Origin: Cryptoclostridium sp964637365 | GTDB taxonomy: Bacteria > Bacillota > Dehalobacteriia > UBA7702 | DNA: 64,000 bases | Direction: 5' to 3' | NCBI GenBank assembly: GCA_964637365.1 | Contig: CAZWWH010000009.1 | Span: 1 to 64,000 of the forward strand | In this document: positions 17,658 to 26,613 of the stretch, one piece after another | Position numbering within the stretch: position 1 is the first letter of the stretch | Layout of the letters: every line of letters starts with the position of its first letter | Made by a program: the position numbers and the translations under genes | Notes under the pieces: model-generated | What the model was told of the DNA's origin: nothing | Database searches by the model: none | Seen by the model: the letters and a program-made list of their open reading frames with translations, nothing else

Positions 17658-17726
17658 ATCCGTAAAATTACAAACCAATCCCTTGTCTTTACGGTGAAAA
17701 TCAGCTAAAATTGTAATATTACGGAT
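17658..17726. promoter_or_regulatory. inverted repeat between divergent radical SAM and aminotransferase genes
   Basis: ATCCGTAAAATTACAA (17658-17673) is matched by TTGTAATATTACGGAT (17711-17726) with one mismatch in 16. A further TTTACGG lies between. The spacing and position across a divergent promoter region suggest an operator for a shared regulator. No regulator gene is adjacent. Confidence 0.45.
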
Positions 17727-17755
17727 ATTTTGCAAGAAGGAAAAGAGGAAAGATT

Positions 17756-18913
17756 ATGAATATCAGCCAAAAAGCGTCAAAGATGACCTCCTTTATTGTG
17801 ATGGACATTCAAGATAAAGCCAAAGAAATGGAAGCCAATGGGGAAAACGTCATCCATCTGGAAATTGGAGAGCCGGATTTCGATGCCCCCAGAAAAGTCA
17901 TTGAAGCAACCATCCACGGCTTGGAACATAAAGATACCCATTATACCCACAGCTTGGGTAAAATCACACTGCGCAAGGCCATTGCTGATTACTATCAAAA
18001 GACCTATGGCGTTTCTGTTGATCCTGATCAAATCATTGTTACTTCCGGCACTTCACCTGCTATGGTTATGGCCTTTGCTGCTATCCTGGATCCTGGTGAT
18101 GAAGTCATTATCTCCAATCCCTATTATGCCTGCTATCCCAATTTCATTAAAATGTTTGACGGAGTGCCCAAGGATATCAAAGTTTTGGATGAAAATGGGT
18201 TCAAATATGATTTTGAAACATTAAAAGCAAATATTACGGATAGAACCAAGGCCATCATGGTCAATTCTCCCGCCAATCCCACCGGCTCAGTCTATACCGC
18301 TGAGGAAATGGAAGCCATTGCTTCCTTAGGGAAACTGGTTATTGCCGATGAAATTTACCATGGTCTCGTTTACGAAGGTCAATGCCACACGATGCTGGAA
18401 TATACGGAAAACTGCATTGTATTCAACGGGTTTTCTAAGTTATACGCCATGACTGGCTTCCGCATGGGTTACGCTATCATGCCAAAGGATATGATTCGCA
18501 CCATGCAGATTCTCCAGCAAAATTTTTTCCTTTGTGCGGGTTCCTTCCCCCAGGAGGGCGCTTTGGCAGCGCTAACCGAGGATTGCAGTAAAGAACTGGC
18601 GGCGATGAAAGCCACCTACGATACAAGAAGAAAATATCTGTTAGAACGGTTAAAAGATATGGGCATCGCTCCTATTTGTGAACCTCAAGGAGCCTTTTAC
18701 ACTTTGGCAAATGTCAAAGATTATTGCACGGATTCCTTCCAGTTTGCCTATGAAATTTTGCAAGAAGCAAAGGTAGCGGTAACTCCCGGTATCGACTTTG
18801 GCACCAACGCCGAAGGATATTTGCGTATTTCTTATGCAAATTCTTTGGAGAATATCAAAGAGGGCCTTAACCGTTTGGAACAGTTTTTAAAAACAAAAAC
18901 CAAAATCAGATAA
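17756..18913 (+). CDS. class I/II PLP-dependent aminotransferase
   Basis: A 385-residue fold-type I aminotransferase of the AspB/PatA-like group. Residues lining the cofactor are visible: Asn174 (SPANPTG), Asp198 (IADEIYHG), and the Schiff-base Lys228 in NGFSKLYAMTGFRMGY. A terminal Arg (YLRISYA) would bind the substrate carboxylate. The amino acid used cannot be fixed by eye. AAAGAGGAAAG lies just upstream of ATG 17756. Confidence 0.88.
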   Translation: MNISQKASKMTSFIVMDIQDKAKEMEANGENVIHLEIGEPDFDAPRKVIEATIHGLEHKDTHYTHSLGKITLRKAIADYYQKTYGVSVDPDQIIVTSGTSPAMVMAFAAILDPGDEVIISNPYYACYPNFIKMFDGVPKDIKVLDENGFKYDFETLKANITDRTKAIMVNSPANPTGSVYTAEEMEAIASLGKLVIADEIYHGLVYEGQCHTMLEYTENCIVFNGFSKLYAMTGFRMGYAIMPKDMIRTMQILQQNFFLCAGSFPQEGALAALTEDCSKELAAMKATYDTRRKYLLERLKDMGIAPICEPQGAFYTLANVKDYCTDSFQFAYEILQEAKVAVTPGIDFGTNAEGYLRISYANSLENIKEGLNRLEQFLKTKTKIR

Positions 18914-18930
18914 AACAATTTTAATATGTT

Positions 18931-18967
18931 AAACAAGTGTATCTTCCATAGGAGGATACACTTGTTT
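18931..18967 (+). terminator. terminator of the aminotransferase gene
   Basis: AAACAAGTGTATC and GATACACTTGTTT form a perfect 13-base-pair stem with an 11-base loop, ending in TTTTC. Confidence 0.75.
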
Positions 18968-18992
18968 TCTATTGATCCCGTATTACAACAAA

Positions 18993-19023
18993 AAAACGGT
19001 ATCATTTGTAACGATACCGTTTT
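18993..19023 (-). terminator. terminator of the long spoIIIA-recN block
   Basis: AAAACGGTATC and GATACCGTTTT pair over 11 bases; read on the minus strand the stem ends in TTTTTTTG, directly after the recN stop. It closes the operon series that starts at spoIIIAA. Confidence 0.85.
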
Positions 19024-19025
19024 AT

Positions 19026-20696
19026 TCATTTTAATTCATTTGAGTTGGACATCATTATAGACATAAGGGATTCCGCTTGAGACAGGGAAACCTCGCTATC
19101 CTCATCCCCCGAAAGCATTCTGGCGATTTCTCGTTTCCGCTCTTCCTCCACTAGTTCTGTAATGGTGGTCACAGTGCGTCCATTCTCGTCATGTTTTTCA
19201 ATGCGGTAATGATAATCCGCACAAGAAGCAACAATGGCCGAATGGGTCACGGAAAATACCTGAATATTCCGGGACAAGAGCCGCAGCTTCTCCCCGACCT
19301 TTGCGGCGGTTTTACCGCCTAAGCCGCTGTCAATTTCATCAAAAATCATAGTGTCAATTTGATCCATTTTGGCCAAAATCACTTTAATTCCCAATAAAAT
19401 ACGTGACATTTCCCCACCGGAAGCCACCTTTGACAACGGTTTCATCTGCTCACCTTTGTTCATGCTAATCATAAACATGACACGATCTTTACCTTCGCGG
19501 GTTAAAGATTGTTCTTCCAGGGCAACCTGGAACACCGCATTGGGCAGCATCAGACCACGGATTTCCTCTAAAATCAAAGCGCTTAACCGTTCCGCCGCGG
19601 CTACTCTCAAATCCGTCAATTCTTGGGCCTTTTCCGTGAGGACGTTTCTTGCTGCGTCCTCCTCTTTTCGCAGGCAATCAACATGGTAATCAAAATCCTC
19701 AAAGGCTTCCAATTCACGCTCCATGGAAGCCAACTCAGCTAAAATACCATCGCAGTCCTTATGATATTTCTTCTCCATGCGAAGAATCAGATCTAACCGT
19801 TCTTCAGCTTCATTCAAACGGACAGGGTCGGAATCAATGTTGTCCCTGTAGTGACGATAGAAATCTGAAGCGTCTTCCACGGTATAATAAGCCTCGGACA
19901 AAGACTCCGCAGAGGAGATTAAAGATTCATCAAAATCGCAAGCACGCTTGGCCGCTTCTACGGCATTGTAAAGAGATTCTGTAGCATCGGACAAAGCATG
20001 AAAAATCGCTTCACTCTCACTATAACGACGGTCACTGCTGCTGAGAAGGGCAATCTCATGACGCAATTCCTCTTCCTCCCCCTGATGAAGATTGAGGGAT
20101 CGCAATTCGTCAATACGAAACTTCAAAAAGTCCATTTGCCTTTCTCTATCTTGATTTTTTTGTTCCAATGCTTTTCGCTGATTGCTGGCCTCCAGCCAAA
20201 CATCATAAGCCATAGACAAATCCACTTTGGCTGCTAAAATTCTCTCACCGCCAAAACGATCCAGCAAAGAAAGCTGATGCTCCTCCTGGAGCAAAGAAAA
20301 ATGCTCTGTCTGGCTATGAAGGTTCATCAACATCGGCACCAGGGTTTCCAGAAAGCTAAGGCTGACCCGGCGACCGTTCATGCGGCAGAGATTTTTTCCT
20401 TCAGCGCTGATTTCCCGACCAATGACAATGGTGTCCTCCGCCATATCGTTTTCCGCCAGAATCTCATTAAGGTATGAAGAAAAAGGGCCGGTAAAAGTCC
20501 CCTCTACCAAAGCCCTTTTGCATCCATAGCGAATAAAGTCTTTGTCTGCGCGGCCTCCCATTAATAAACCAACGGCATCGGTAAGTAAGGATTTCCCCGC
20601 GCCAGTCTCCCCGGTAATGACATTTAGGCCTTCATGGAATTCAATTTGTAGGTTTTCAATGAGAGCAAAGTTTTTCACATAAAGCTCCGCTAACAT
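19026..20696 (-). CDS. recN: DNA repair protein RecN
   Basis: A 556-residue SMC-like ATPase acting early in double-strand break repair. Walker A (GETGAGKS) is at residues 29-36, long coiled-coil arms fill roughly 150-370, and the C-terminal half has the ABC signature (LSKVASGGEMSRI) and Walker B (TMIFDEIDSGLGG). Length is typical. It follows argR, as in Bacillus subtilis (ahrC-recN), with 19 bases between the stop of argR and ATG 20696. Confidence 0.95.
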   Translation of the reverse strand: MLAELYVKNFALIENLQIEFHEGLNVITGETGAGKSLLTDAVGLLMGGRADKDFIRYGCKRALVEGTFTGPFSSYLNEILAENDMAEDTIVIGREISAEGKNLCRMNGRRVSLSFLETLVPMLMNLHSQTEHFSLLQEEHQLSLLDRFGGERILAAKVDLSMAYDVWLEASNQRKALEQKNQDRERQMDFLKFRIDELRSLNLHQGEEEELRHEIALLSSSDRRYSESEAIFHALSDATESLYNAVEAAKRACDFDESLISSAESLSEAYYTVEDASDFYRHYRDNIDSDPVRLNEAEERLDLILRMEKKYHKDCDGILAELASMERELEAFEDFDYHVDCLRKEEDAARNVLTEKAQELTDLRVAAAERLSALILEEIRGLMLPNAVFQVALEEQSLTREGKDRVMFMISMNKGEQMKPLSKVASGGEMSRILLGIKVILAKMDQIDTMIFDEIDSGLGGKTAAKVGEKLRLLSRNIQVFSVTHSAIVASCADYHYRIEKHDENGRTVTTITELVEEERKREIARMLSGDEDSEVSLSQAESLMSIMMSNSNELK

Positions 20697-20715
20697 TTTG
20701 TCCTCCGTTTTCCTC

Positions 20716-21174
20716 CTAGTTAATCAAAGCGTCAAATTTTTTCATAATACTGTCAACAAGGCCTTTTTCTTTGATAACCAGCATAATAGTGTCATCCCCG
20801 GCAATAGAACCGATGATTTCAGGCCAGCTGCTCTGGTCGAGACATGCGGCCAAGCCTTGGGCAGTACCAGGTAGGGTTTTAATTACAATAATATTTTCCG
20901 CGCTGTTAATGGATACGGCATTATCCATAAACATTCGGCGCATCCGTTCTGCAATATTTCCCATGGAAATATTCACCGGCATACTGTATTTAGAAAGATT
21001 TCCTTCAATCGGAATCTTAATTAAGCCAATTTCCTTGATATCACGGGAAACAGTAGCCTGTGTCACACTGTATCCATGTCTTTTTAACTGCTCCGCAAGT
21101 TCAAATTGTGTGCTAATTTCATCTTTTTCAATAATCTTTTGAATCATCTTTTGTCTCGATGCTTTGGTTCCCAT
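20716..21174 (-). CDS. argR: arginine repressor ArgR/AhrC
   Basis: A 152-residue hexameric arginine-dependent regulator. The N-terminal winged helix (residues 1-70) includes SVTQATVSRDIKEIGLIK. The C-terminal oligomerisation and arginine-binding domain has GTAQGLAACLDQ and IAGDDTI with its Asp pair. The natural stop is TAG, which in this pyrrolysine-using organism could allow slight read-through to a TGA 19 codons later. Confidence 0.95.
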   Translation of the reverse strand: MGTKASRQKMIQKIIEKDEISTQFELAEQLKRHGYSVTQATVSRDIKEIGLIKIPIEGNLSKYSMPVNISMGNIAERMRRMFMDNAVSINSAENIIVIKTLPGTAQGLAACLDQSSWPEIIGSIAGDDTIMLVIKEKGLVDSIMKKFDALIN

Positions 21175-21191
21175 TGATCAAACATTCTCCC

Positions 21192-21755
21192 TTATTTTTT
21201 CTTTTGCAGCGTAATTACCATGGGTGCTTTTTGACGATTGGGAAAGGATGTAACCATGGTATCACAGTCCGCAGTGGGCAACCCACTGACCCAATCTTCA
21301 ATGGCTATTTTTTCGATTTCTCCGCCTGGGTGTCCCCAATAGACCCCAATTAAAATTACGCCGCCGGGTTTGAGTATCGCAAAACTTTTTTCTAAAGCAA
21401 CAATGGTTTGTTGAGATTCCGTAACAATTTCGTGATTGCCGCCGGGCAAATATCCCAAATTAAAAACAACAGCGGAAACACGTTCTTTAACCACCGTATC
21501 CATGAAACAATGATCCAGGCATAATAAAGAAACACGTTGGGAAAAACCAGCTTCTGCCAGCCGTTCCGCTGTGTGATCTATCGCGATTGACTGGATATCA
21601 AAGGCATAAACATGGCCAAACTCTCCTACTAACTCCGCCAATTTCACGGTATCATAGCCGTTGCCTGCCGTCGCATCAACGGCGATATCCCCAGGTTTAA
21701 CTATAAAATCCAAGGTGTCGTGAATGATATTTACAACGCTTTTTATCAGTTTCAT
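21192..21755 (-). CDS. mnmM: class I SAM-dependent methyltransferase, MnmM/YtqB family
   Basis: A 187-residue SAM methyltransferase. The motif I region is AVDATAGNGYDTVKLA (residues 24-39), then YAFDIQ, and the catalytic-like NLGYLPGGNHEIVT is typical of the rRNA_methylase (PF06962) family. YtqB of B. subtilis has been shown to methylate nm5s2U in tRNA and was renamed MnmM. The assignment is by family resemblance. Its stop shares a base region with nadK upstream (gap of zero), so translation is coupled. Confidence 0.8.
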   Translation of the reverse strand: MKLIKSVVNIIHDTLDFIVKPGDIAVDATAGNGYDTVKLAELVGEFGHVYAFDIQSIAIDHTAERLAEAGFSQRVSLLCLDHCFMDTVVKERVSAVVFNLGYLPGGNHEIVTESQQTIVALEKSFAILKPGGVILIGVYWGHPGGEIEKIAIEDWVSGLPTADCDTMVTSFPNRQKAPMVITLQKKK

Positions 21756-22615
21756 TATTTTCTATCACGCAGTTTTTCGTTCAACACATCGAAAAAGGTC
21801 TTACCATTCAACCGAATAAAAACTGTCTTCATCGCGGATTTTTCAAAAAAGATTTTGTCACCGTCTTCCAATGGAACCGTTGCCGTTTTACCGTCAATAC
21901 TCAAATAGCAGCCGCCTTCAGGAACCGCTGTTTTTACGGTAATCACACGATCAGCACCAGCCACCACAGGTCTGCTGTATAGAGATTGCGCACAGATCGG
22001 CGTAATGATAATGGCTTCCATTTCCGGGGAAACCAAAGGACCATTCGCGGACAAAGAATACCCGGAGGCACCGGTGGGCGTTGCCACAATAATACCATCG
22101 GCATGATAGGACACGGACTCTCTGCCATCAATATACGCCGTAATTTCAATGAGACCGGAACGGTCATCCTTAAGAATTACGCCATCATTGAGACAATGGA
22201 AATCCTTCCAATGCAATCCATTGCGGTGAACGCTTACCCGAAGCATCATGCGTTCTTCCAAGAAATAATCTTTTTTTAGCATACGGTCAAGAAAGCCAAA
22301 AAGTTCCTCACCCTGTTCTAATTCGGCAAGAAAACCAATGCGTCCCATGTTAATCCCCAATAGGGGGAGACTGTAATGTGCCGCTTGACGTGCGACCGAC
22401 AACAATGTGCCGTCTCCACCCAGAACTAACACTGCTTCGCATTGTTCCGCAACGCTTTCCAAGTAGCTGTAAAGAAAATCCTGATCCAAAACATCATAAG
22501 GATGAATAGGTGTTACGATATCCACCCCATGGTGCTTCAGCCAACCGGCTATTTTTTTTTCTTGGTCCAACACGCCATTCTTAGTCAGGTTGGATAACAC
22601 ACAAATTCTTTGCAT
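21755..22615 (-). CDS. nadK: NAD kinase
   Basis: A 286-residue ATP-NAD kinase producing NADP+. The phosphate-binding GGDGT is at residues 66-70. The second conserved block (YHADGIIVATPTGASGYSLSANGP) lies around 168-192, with the NE/ND-type motif (CLNDGVI) before it. AGGTAACGGACA precedes ATG 22615. It sits between tlyA and the mnmM-like gene, as is common in Clostridia. Confidence 0.95.
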   Translation of the reverse strand: MQRICVLSNLTKNGVLDQEKKIAGWLKHHGVDIVTPIHPYDVLDQDFLYSYLESVAEQCEAVLVLGGDGTLLSVARQAAHYSLPLLGINMGRIGFLAELEQGEELFGFLDRMLKKDYFLEERMMLRVSVHRNGLHWKDFHCLNDGVILKDDRSGLIEITAYIDGRESVSYHADGIIVATPTGASGYSLSANGPLVSPEMEAIIITPICAQSLYSRPVVAGADRVITVKTAVPEGGCYLSIDGKTATVPLEDGDKIFFEKSAMKTVFIRLNGKTFFDVLNEKLRDRK

Positions 22616-22696
22616 TGTCCGTTACCTCAATATATATAATATACAACGAAAACGTCCTGGTGTAAATAGGTTGGTGAATAATCATGCCAACTTTTT

Positions 22697-23488
22697 TTAT
22701 ACAGTTTCAAAGGCTTCCTTCACCAAATGGGAAATCTCCTCCGGTGTGGGGATTTGCTCCCCCTTCTCAAGAATGACCAAATATTCCCGATTTCCCTCAG
22801 GGCCTTTAATAGGGGAAAAGGTCAGATTTCGAACGCCCAAGCCTTCCTGATAAAAAAAAGATACCAAATCGTTAATAACTTCTTCATGAACAGCGGGGTC
22901 TCGGACTACGCCTTTTTTCCCCACTTTTTCCCTTCCGGCCTCAAACTGTGGTTTAATGAGGGTAACGAAACAGGCTTCCTCCTTCATAAACTGAATCAGA
23001 TTGGGAATTAGCTTTTTTTGGGAAATAAAGGAAGCATCTATAACAATATAATCCACCAATTCCGGCACCTGATCTGTAGTGAGATACCGTGCATTCGTTT
23101 TTTCCAACACTACCACACGCTCATCGCTCCGCAGAGACCAAGCCAGCTGACCGTATCCCACATCCACGGAGTAAACCTTCGCCGCTCCATTCTGGAGAGA
23201 GCAGTCTGTAAAACCACCGGTGGAAGCCCCAATATCCAACACAATTTTATTGTTAAAATCCAGATGATAAGTATCTATGGCTTTTTCTAATTTCAGACCG
23301 CCACGGCTCACATAGGGAAGATCCTTACCAATGATTTCAATGGCAACATCTTCCGGAACCATGGTACCGGCTTTCATTTTTTTTTGACCTTTGATGAGAA
23401 TGCGCCCTGTCATAATGGCGCTTCTAGCCTTTTCCCGAGAGGGAAACAGCTGACGATCCATTAGGATCTGATCCAAACGTTTTTTCAT
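22697..23488 (-). CDS. tlyA: TlyA family rRNA 2'-O-methyltransferase
   Basis: A 263-residue protein with an N-terminal S4 RNA-binding domain (residues 1-65, KKRLDQILMDRQLFPSREKA) and a C-terminal FtsJ/RrmJ-like methyltransferase domain (VLDIGASTGGFTDC). TlyA methylates 2'-OH groups of rRNA cytidines and is called a hemolysin in old annotation. It overlaps the dxs stop by 4 bases (ATGA). This order dxs-tlyA matches B. subtilis dxs-yqxC. Confidence 0.93.
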   Translation of the reverse strand: MKKRLDQILMDRQLFPSREKARSAIMTGRILIKGQKKMKAGTMVPEDVAIEIIGKDLPYVSRGGLKLEKAIDTYHLDFNNKIVLDIGASTGGFTDCSLQNGAAKVYSVDVGYGQLAWSLRSDERVVVLEKTNARYLTTDQVPELVDYIVIDASFISQKKLIPNLIQFMKEEACFVTLIKPQFEAGREKVGKKGVVRDPAVHEEVINDLVSFFYQEGLGVRNLTFSPIKGPEGNREYLVILEKGEQIPTPEEISHLVKEAFETV

Positions 23489-25362
23489 TGTTTTGCCTCC
23501 AAATGCTTCATAATTCGTTTCGCAACGGAAGCCCCATCCAGGCCATATTTTTGTATCACATCAGCTTTTTTCCCCTGTTTAATCGGTTCATCAGGCAGGC
23601 CGACGGTCATTAGGTCGGTGGCAAATCCCTGCTCGTGATAGTATTCCCCAATTGTGGAACCAAAACCACCGCTCAGCACATGATCCTCCATCGTTACCAC
23701 CAAAGGATAAGAGGATGCAAAAAGGCCAAGGGCATCTTTGTCCAAAGGCTTGACGAACCGAGGATTGAAAATCCCAACAGAAAGACCATGGTTTTCCAAA
23801 ATCTCACGCGCTTTCATCGCCTCTTCCATCATGGTACCCAAGGGAATCAGCATAACATCTTTACCGTTTTCTACCATGACCCCTCGGCCCCAAGCCACAG
23901 CGGGCAAATCCAATCCTTCATCCCAGGTAAGCACGTTACCTCTGGGATAGCGCACGGCGCAGGGAATTGCCATTTCCTTGGCCAATCTGAGCATTTCCGC
24001 CATCTCCCGATGGGTTGACGGCGACATAATAGTCATATTGGGCAACATTTTTAAATAAGAAATATCATAGATCCCCTGGTGAGTCTCTCCGTCCTCTCCC
24101 ACAATTCCTGCGCGGTCAATGCCAAAAATCACCGGCAGCGACTGCAAACAAACATCATGGAATACCTGGTCAAACCCACGTTGTAGGAAGGAGGAATAGA
24201 TAGCCACTACCGGACGCATTCCAGCCTTGGCCAATCCGGCGCCAAAGGTGACAGCATGCTGTTCCGCAATGCCCACATCGAAAAAGCGATTCGGAAAGGT
24301 ATCAGCAAAGAGACGAAGTCCTGTGCCTCCCGGCATAGCCGCAGTAATGGCGCATATTTTTTCATCAGAAGAGGCCATTTCAAGAATAACATCACCAAAA
24401 CTCTGGCTGAAGGACATCGCGGTTTTACCGTTTTGAACCAATTTCCCACTTTCCGGGTCAAAAGGAGCAATACCATGGAAGCGATCAGGGTCTGTTTCGG
24501 ATGGCAGGTATCCACGGCCCTTTTTGGTATGAACATGCAACAGCACCGGTCCATTGAGTTTTTTCGCAATTTTAAGATAGGACTGCATCATTTCAATGTT
24601 ATGCCCATCAATGGGGCCAAGGTAAGTAAAACCTAATTCCTCAAAAAGAACCCCCTGAACCACCAGATATTTCAGACTGTCTTTCAACCGGCGCAAACGG
24701 ACAAATAGCCGCTGTCCCCAGGAGGAACGTTTTAGCAAGCGTTCTGCCGCACGCTTGCGTTTTTCATATTGAGGCGCAGTGCGAAATCTGCTTAAATGTT
24801 CTGCTAGGGCGCCAACATTACGGGAAATGGACATTCCATTATCATTTAAAATCACAATAAAGTTTTTTCCGCTGCTGCCAGCATTATTTAAGGCTTCAAA
24901 GGCCATACCACCGGTTAAAGCACCGTCGCCGATAATACTGATAACGTGATGTTGCTCGCCCCTTAAATCCCTGGCCACGGCCATGCCGAACCCTGCGGAT
25001 ATGGATGTACTGCTGTGACCGGTGTTAAAGGCATCGTATTCGCTTTCCTCACTTTTAGGAAAACCACTTAATCCATCAGCCTGGCGAAGCGTAGCGAATG
25101 AATCCCGCCTTCCCGTCAAAATTTTATAGGCATAGCACTGATGTCCCACGTCAAAAATTAATTTATCGTTAGGAAAATCAAAAACCGTGCAAAGTGCCAT
25201 GACCAATTCCACAACCCCTAAACTAGGGGCCAGATGGCCGCCGGTTTTTGAAACATGATCAATCATAAATTGCCGAAGTTCACTGGCCAAAGCCGTTAAC
25301 TCCGCAGAATTTAGTTTTTTTACATCATCGGGGCAATTAATTTGCTCCAGAATATTATACAT
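23485..25362 (-). CDS. dxs: 1-deoxy-D-xylulose-5-phosphate synthase
   Basis: A 625-residue thiamine-diphosphate enzyme that condenses pyruvate and glyceraldehyde 3-phosphate, the first step of the MEP isoprenoid pathway. Visible motifs are GHQCYAYKILTGR, the ThDP motif GDGALTGGMAFEALNNAG, and the transketolase central domain (GIAEQHAVTFGAGLA, VYSSFLQRGFDQV-like). A 3' transketolase C-terminal domain follows. AAGGAG lies upstream of ATG 25362. With ispA in the same operon this links two steps of isoprenoid synthesis, as in most Firmicutes. Confidence 0.96.
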   Translation of the reverse strand: MYNILEQINCPDDVKKLNSAELTALASELRQFMIDHVSKTGGHLAPSLGVVELVMALCTVFDFPNDKLIFDVGHQCYAYKILTGRRDSFATLRQADGLSGFPKSEESEYDAFNTGHSSTSISAGFGMAVARDLRGEQHHVISIIGDGALTGGMAFEALNNAGSSGKNFIVILNDNGMSISRNVGALAEHLSRFRTAPQYEKRKRAAERLLKRSSWGQRLFVRLRRLKDSLKYLVVQGVLFEELGFTYLGPIDGHNIEMMQSYLKIAKKLNGPVLLHVHTKKGRGYLPSETDPDRFHGIAPFDPESGKLVQNGKTAMSFSQSFGDVILEMASSDEKICAITAAMPGGTGLRLFADTFPNRFFDVGIAEQHAVTFGAGLAKAGMRPVVAIYSSFLQRGFDQVFHDVCLQSLPVIFGIDRAGIVGEDGETHQGIYDISYLKMLPNMTIMSPSTHREMAEMLRLAKEMAIPCAVRYPRGNVLTWDEGLDLPAVAWGRGVMVENGKDVMLIPLGTMMEEAMKAREILENHGLSVGIFNPRFVKPLDKDALGLFASSYPLVVTMEDHVLSGGFGSTIGEYYHEQGFATDLMTVGLPDEPIKQGKKADVIQKYGLDGASVAKRIMKHLEAKQ

Positions 25363-25368
25363 ATGGGA

Positions 25369-25917
25369 TTATGCTCCTTTTCCATCCTTTTTTGCGGACC
25401 ATAAAAGAGACCAATTCTTATAATCCAGAACAAGCCCCACCAGTTCCATGATTTTATCAGCTTCGGAGATTGCCACAGTTTTCATTAATGCTTTTCCCCC
25501 AACAGTTAAGGCGCTTACCATCCCCGCCACACAGGAGGAAAGGAACAGAGAGTTTGCATCGGTTTCCGCCACCAGCAATAAAGCGATAGTCGCTCCCAAA
25601 GCCCCGGAAACGATACCACAAATGTCACCGACCACATCGCAACATACATTTGCCACAACGCTGGCTTTGCGAATCAATTTCAACGTCACTTTGGCACCGG
25701 CAGCCCGACGAGACGCTCTGGCGTGGAAGGGAGCAGGATCGGCCACAGCAACTGCCACACCGATGCCATCAAACAAAACGCCCACCGCAATGACTAAAAC
25801 TAACACCACTAATACGGTAACAATAGTTTTCATATGCTCTACCGCAGCGGTAGTAAAGGTACTGATAATGATTCCTAAAAAAAGAGTACCAAAAAACACC
25901 AATAAAAAGTGTTTCAT
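25369..25917 (-). CDS. oapA: OLE-associated membrane protein OapA
   Basis: A 182-residue integral membrane protein with about four hydrophobic segments (roughly 3-22, 30-55, 87-115, 120-142). Two features known from OapA are visible: a basic motif ARASRRAAGAKV near residues 65-76, and an Asp pair spaced as DVVGD near 94-98. OapA binds OLE RNA and brings it to the membrane; the complex affects Mg2+ homeostasis and stress survival in Bacillus halodurans. The gene begins about 65 bases after the 3' end of OLE RNA and is followed by dxs, the described order. ATG 25917 has AAAGGG upstream; ATG 25974 has no ribosome site. Confidence 0.9.
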   Translation of the reverse strand: MKHFLLVFFGTLFLGIIISTFTTAAVEHMKTIVTVLVVLVLVIAVGVLFDGIGVAVAVADPAPFHARASRRAAGAKVTLKLIRKASVVANVCCDVVGDICGIVSGALGATIALLLVAETDANSLFLSSCVAGMVSALTVGGKALMKTVAISEADKIMELVGLVLDYKNWSLLWSAKKDGKGA

Positions 25918-25981
25918 TGTACCCTTTCGTTTATTTTCACTTTTCTTGTTTGACAAAACAGAAGATCCTTTCATACAAAAA

Positions 25982-26557
25982 ACAGGTGACAACTCGGCCG
26001 GTAAACGCTACGGCTTTGGTCCGGAAGGCTTTCCCATTTCTGAACCTTGTCGTCACCGACAGGGCGGTTTCCCTTTACTCAGAAACCCTTAACGGTACCG
26101 GATTGCCACTTAGTCCGTACTTTAATCCCAACCAAGTCTTATATCATAAACGGTCTAGGAGTTTTCCTCGGCAGCGCCTCAATGTCTTAGACTCTTTTGC
26201 AGTACCGGTTTCATAACTCGGGGGAAACTTTGGTCCGAGTCATCTCCCGAGCGGTTTTGATACTCCACCTTAACCACGCAAGTCAAGCTACACTGCACCC
26301 AGTACACCCGCATGCAGGTTCTTCCCAAGCCGTAGTTCCCTTCCCGACCAAAGGAAGTTCCCCACAGTTTTGGGTCTCCACGGAAACAGGGTAGGATCGT
26401 CATGCCATTGACGGTTCCCCTATAACCTTAACTTCCAGCATCAGCCCCAAACTGGGCGTAAGAAGCCAACACCAGAAACTTCATCGATGTGCTCTTAACG
26501 GATTTTTAGGCCCGCCTTCAGACAAAGAATTGCTGACTAGAATACCGCATCACCTGT
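25982..26557 (-). ncRNA. ole: OLE RNA (ornate, large, extremophilic RNA)
   Basis: A 576-base stretch between ispA and oapA with no credible gene in any frame. Its ends pair on the minus strand as ACAGGTGA (26550-26557) with TCACCTGT (25982-25989). Inside are further clear stems: TTTCTGA/TCAGAAA (26037-26043 with 26079-26085) enclosing CCTTGTC/GACAGGG, and CTCGGG/CCCGAG (26217-26222 with 26246-26251). Size, terminal closing stem, the adjacent OapA gene and the xseB-ispA-OLE-oapA-dxs order all match OLE RNA as first described in Firmicutes. It is expected to be processed or read through from the upstream operon and to form a membrane ribonucleoprotein with OapA. Confidence 0.92.
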
Positions 26558-26613
26558 TTACTTTATATTATACAAATTTTCAAACAAAAATTCAAGTGTC
26601 AGGAAAGGATATA

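Noticed and set aside
25448..26403. Several open frames on both strands across 25990-26570
   Set aside because: They lie over the OLE RNA, lack ribosome sites and have no recognisable domains; the RNA explains the open sequence.
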